Below, one piece after another: positions 5,456-6,617 of a stretch of 6,617 nucleotides of DNA. Each line of letters opens with the position of its first letter. The first letter of the stretch is position 1. The DNA is taken from the NCBI GenBank assembly GCA_021808875.1, contig JAKBAU010000205.1:1-6617 (forward strand). The letters run 5' to 3'. Source of the stretch: Pseudomonadota bacterium (GTDB taxonomy: Bacteria; Pseudomonadota; Alphaproteobacteria; Micropepsales; Micropepsaceae). Both the position numbers and the translations under genes were made by a program. A model generated the notes under the pieces. That model searched no databases and had not been told where the DNA came from. It saw only the letters and a list, made by a program, of their open reading frames with translations.

Positions 5456-6100
5456 ATGCGCGAGACGCTCGAACTCAAAGCCGAACCCCGTTCCGGCACC
5501 GGCAAAGGCCCGGCCTACCGGACCCGCCAGAAAGGCTTCATCCCGGCCATCGTCTATGGCGGCAAGGATGCCCCCTTGGCGGTGATGCTCGCCAGCCGCG
5601 AGCTTGAGCGTCAGGTTGGCGCCGGCAATTTCCTTACCTCACTCTATATGCTTGAGGTGGACGGCAAGAAGACCCGCGTCATTCCCCGCGATGTGCAGCT
5701 CGACCCGGTGACCGACAGGCCGGTGCATGTGGACTTCATGCGTCTGGAAGCGGGCACCACCATCACCCTCGCCATCCCGGTTCATTTCAAGGGAGGCGAT
5801 GTCTCTCCCGGCATCAAGCGCGGCGGCACCCTCAACATCGTCCGTCACGAGATCGAACTGGTCTGCCCCGTGGACAATATCCCCGAATTCCTCGAGGCCG
5901 ATCTTTCGGCGATGGATATCAACGATACGCTGCATATCTCGGCGATCAAGCTTCCCGAAGGCGTGCGTCCGACCATTGCCCGCGACTTCACCGTGGCCTC
6001 CGTTGTTGCCCCCTCGGCAATGCGTGAAGAGCTGAGCAAGAGCGAGGCTGCACCTGCCGCCGAGGGTGCTGCGCCGGTTGCAACGCCTGAGAAGAAGTAG
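5456..6100 (+). CDS. rplY: 50S ribosomal protein L25/general stress protein CTC
   Basis: A complete 214-residue protein of the long CTC form. Residues 1 to about 95 are the L25 domain that binds the 5S rRNA (GTGKGPAYRTRQKGFIPAIV at 15-34, then YGG; RDVQLDPVTDRPVHVDFMRL around 78-97). Residues from about 100 to 188 form the C-terminal beta domain (VHFKGGDVSPGIKRGGTLN, PEGVRPTIARDFTVASV). The low-complexity tail rich in Ala, Pro and Glu (AAPAAEGAAPVATPEKK) is common in alphaproteobacteria. It acts in the large ribosomal subunit. AAGGA (5442-5446) lies 9 nt before the ATG. The next gene is pth, the usual neighbour in many bacteria, at 96 bp, so they are probably co-transcribed. A 306-codon antisense frame over this gene is a shadow produced by GC-rich codon use. 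Confidence 0.97.
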   Translation: MRETLELKAEPRSGTGKGPAYRTRQKGFIPAIVYGGKDAPLAVMLASRELERQVGAGNFLTSLYMLEVDGKKTRVIPRDVQLDPVTDRPVHVDFMRLEAGTTITLAIPVHFKGGDVSPGIKRGGTLNIVRHEIELVCPVDNIPEFLEADLSAMDINDTLHISAIKLPEGVRPTIARDFTVASVVAPSAMREELSKSEAAPAAEGAAPVATPEKK

Positions 6101-6196
6101 GCGGCCGGATCGTCGTCTGCTTGCCTTTTGGCTGACTGCGCGGGCTTTCAAGAGACGCCGCAGGGGCGCGTGTCTTCTGGATAGCCTGTCGAAAAG

Positions 6197-6617
6197 ATGA
6201 GGACGATGGCGCGTGAGGTCGACACCCCGATTCTGATTGCAGGTCTCGGCAACCCGGGCCGCGAATACGCCCGCAACCGCCATAATGTCGGCTTCATGGC
6301 GATCGACCGCATCCATGAACGCTATGCATTTGCCCCCTTCAAGACGCGCTTTCGTGGCGAGGTCGCCGAAGGCAGCCTCAGTGGCCGCAAGACCTTTCTG
6401 CTCAAACCCATGACCTTCATGAATGACAGCGGCATCGCGGTCGGCGCCTTTGCAAAGTTTTACAAGCTGCCCCTGAACGCCATAGTCGTCATTCACGACG
6501 ATCTTGATCTGGTCGGAGGCAAGATGCGGGTCAAAACCGGCGGCGGCGATGGCGGTCACAATGGCCTGCGCTCGATTACCTCCGCCCTTGGACCAGGCTA
6601 TCGGCGCATGCGCATCG
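6197..6617 (+). CDS. pth: Peptidyl-tRNA hydrolase, N-terminal part (runs off right edge)
   Basis: 140 residues of an expected 190-200 are present. Pth cleaves the ester bond of peptidyl-tRNAs released from stalled ribosomes and recycles the tRNA; it is usually essential. Counting from ATG 6197, AGLGNPG (15-21) holds N19, NRHNVGF (27-33) holds the catalytic H29, KPMTFMNDSG (70-79) holds N76, IHDDLDL (99-105) holds D101, and GGGDGGHNGLRS (115-126) holds N122. These correspond to E. coli N10, H20, N68, D93 and N114, so the active site is complete. GGGDGG replaces the commoner GGGHGG. The start could be ATG 6197 or in-frame ATG 6206; neither has a strong ribosome-binding site, and 6197 is a choice. 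It follows rplY by 96 bp in the same direction. Confidence 0.96.
   Translation, partial: MRTMAREVDTPILIAGLGNPGREYARNRHNVGFMAIDRIHERYAFAPFKTRFRGEVAEGSLSGRKTFLLKPMTFMNDSGIAVGAFAKFYKLPLNAIVVIHDDLDLVGGKMRVKTGGGDGGHNGLRSITSALGPGYRRMRI

Noticed and set aside
6148..6176. Possible hairpin terminator between rplY and pth
   Set aside because: Only AGAC/GTCT with a wobble and one further pair can form, and no T-run follows, so a terminator is not supported.
5639..6559. 306-codon open frame on the minus strand over rplY and pth
   Set aside because: It is fully antisense to two firmly identified core genes, is rich in His, Arg and Gly as expected for a mirror frame of GC-rich coding DNA, and has no domain or ribosome-binding site.

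Overview
The window looks like chromosomal DNA of an alphaproteobacterium, most likely from the Sphingomonadales. The GC-rich coding sequence, the TonB-dependent receptor of the type that group carries in large numbers, the CTC-type L25 followed by pth, and the mix of VOC, carboxymuconolactone-decarboxylase and SnoaL-like enzymes all fit. The assignment rests on protein style only, because there is no rRNA or other taxonomic marker here.

Left part (1-4479) is an accessory, probably catabolic, cluster. A TonB-dependent outer-membrane receptor runs off the left edge on the minus strand and is transcribed divergently from a GcvA-like LysR regulator. The 204-bp gap between them holds a T-N11-A dyad and a second perfect palindrome. 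The LysR gene converges on a minus-strand VOC-fold protein, whose metal-ligand pattern (H16, H99, E160) resembles a type I extradiol dioxygenase. Divergent from the VOC gene are a carboxymuconolactone decarboxylase-family protein and an NADPH-dependent FMN reductase with an ATGA overlap. After a 184-bp gap carrying two tandem palindromes comes a SnoaL/NTF2-like protein. A plausible reading is uptake of a hydrophobic or aromatic substrate by the receptor, control by LysR, and oxidation, isomerisation or decarboxylation by the small enzymes. The substrate cannot be told from the sequence.

Middle part (4480-5455) is degraded. It contains one recognisable relic, a Doc/Fic toxin gene that keeps its catalytic motif and C-terminus but has lost about 30 bp near its N-terminus, with a frame change, and has no visible antitoxin. 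It is flanked by about 230 and 357 bp with no convincing gene.

Right part (5456-6617) is core genome: rplY (ribosomal protein L25/CTC) and the 5' part of pth (peptidyl-tRNA hydrolase), which runs off the right edge. The window therefore spans the boundary between a variable catabolic region and a conserved translation locus, with a decayed toxin at the junction. I did not find a clear, new multi-gene system. The most checkable novelties are the extradiol-like VOC protein in this cluster, the candidate operators, and the toxin relic.
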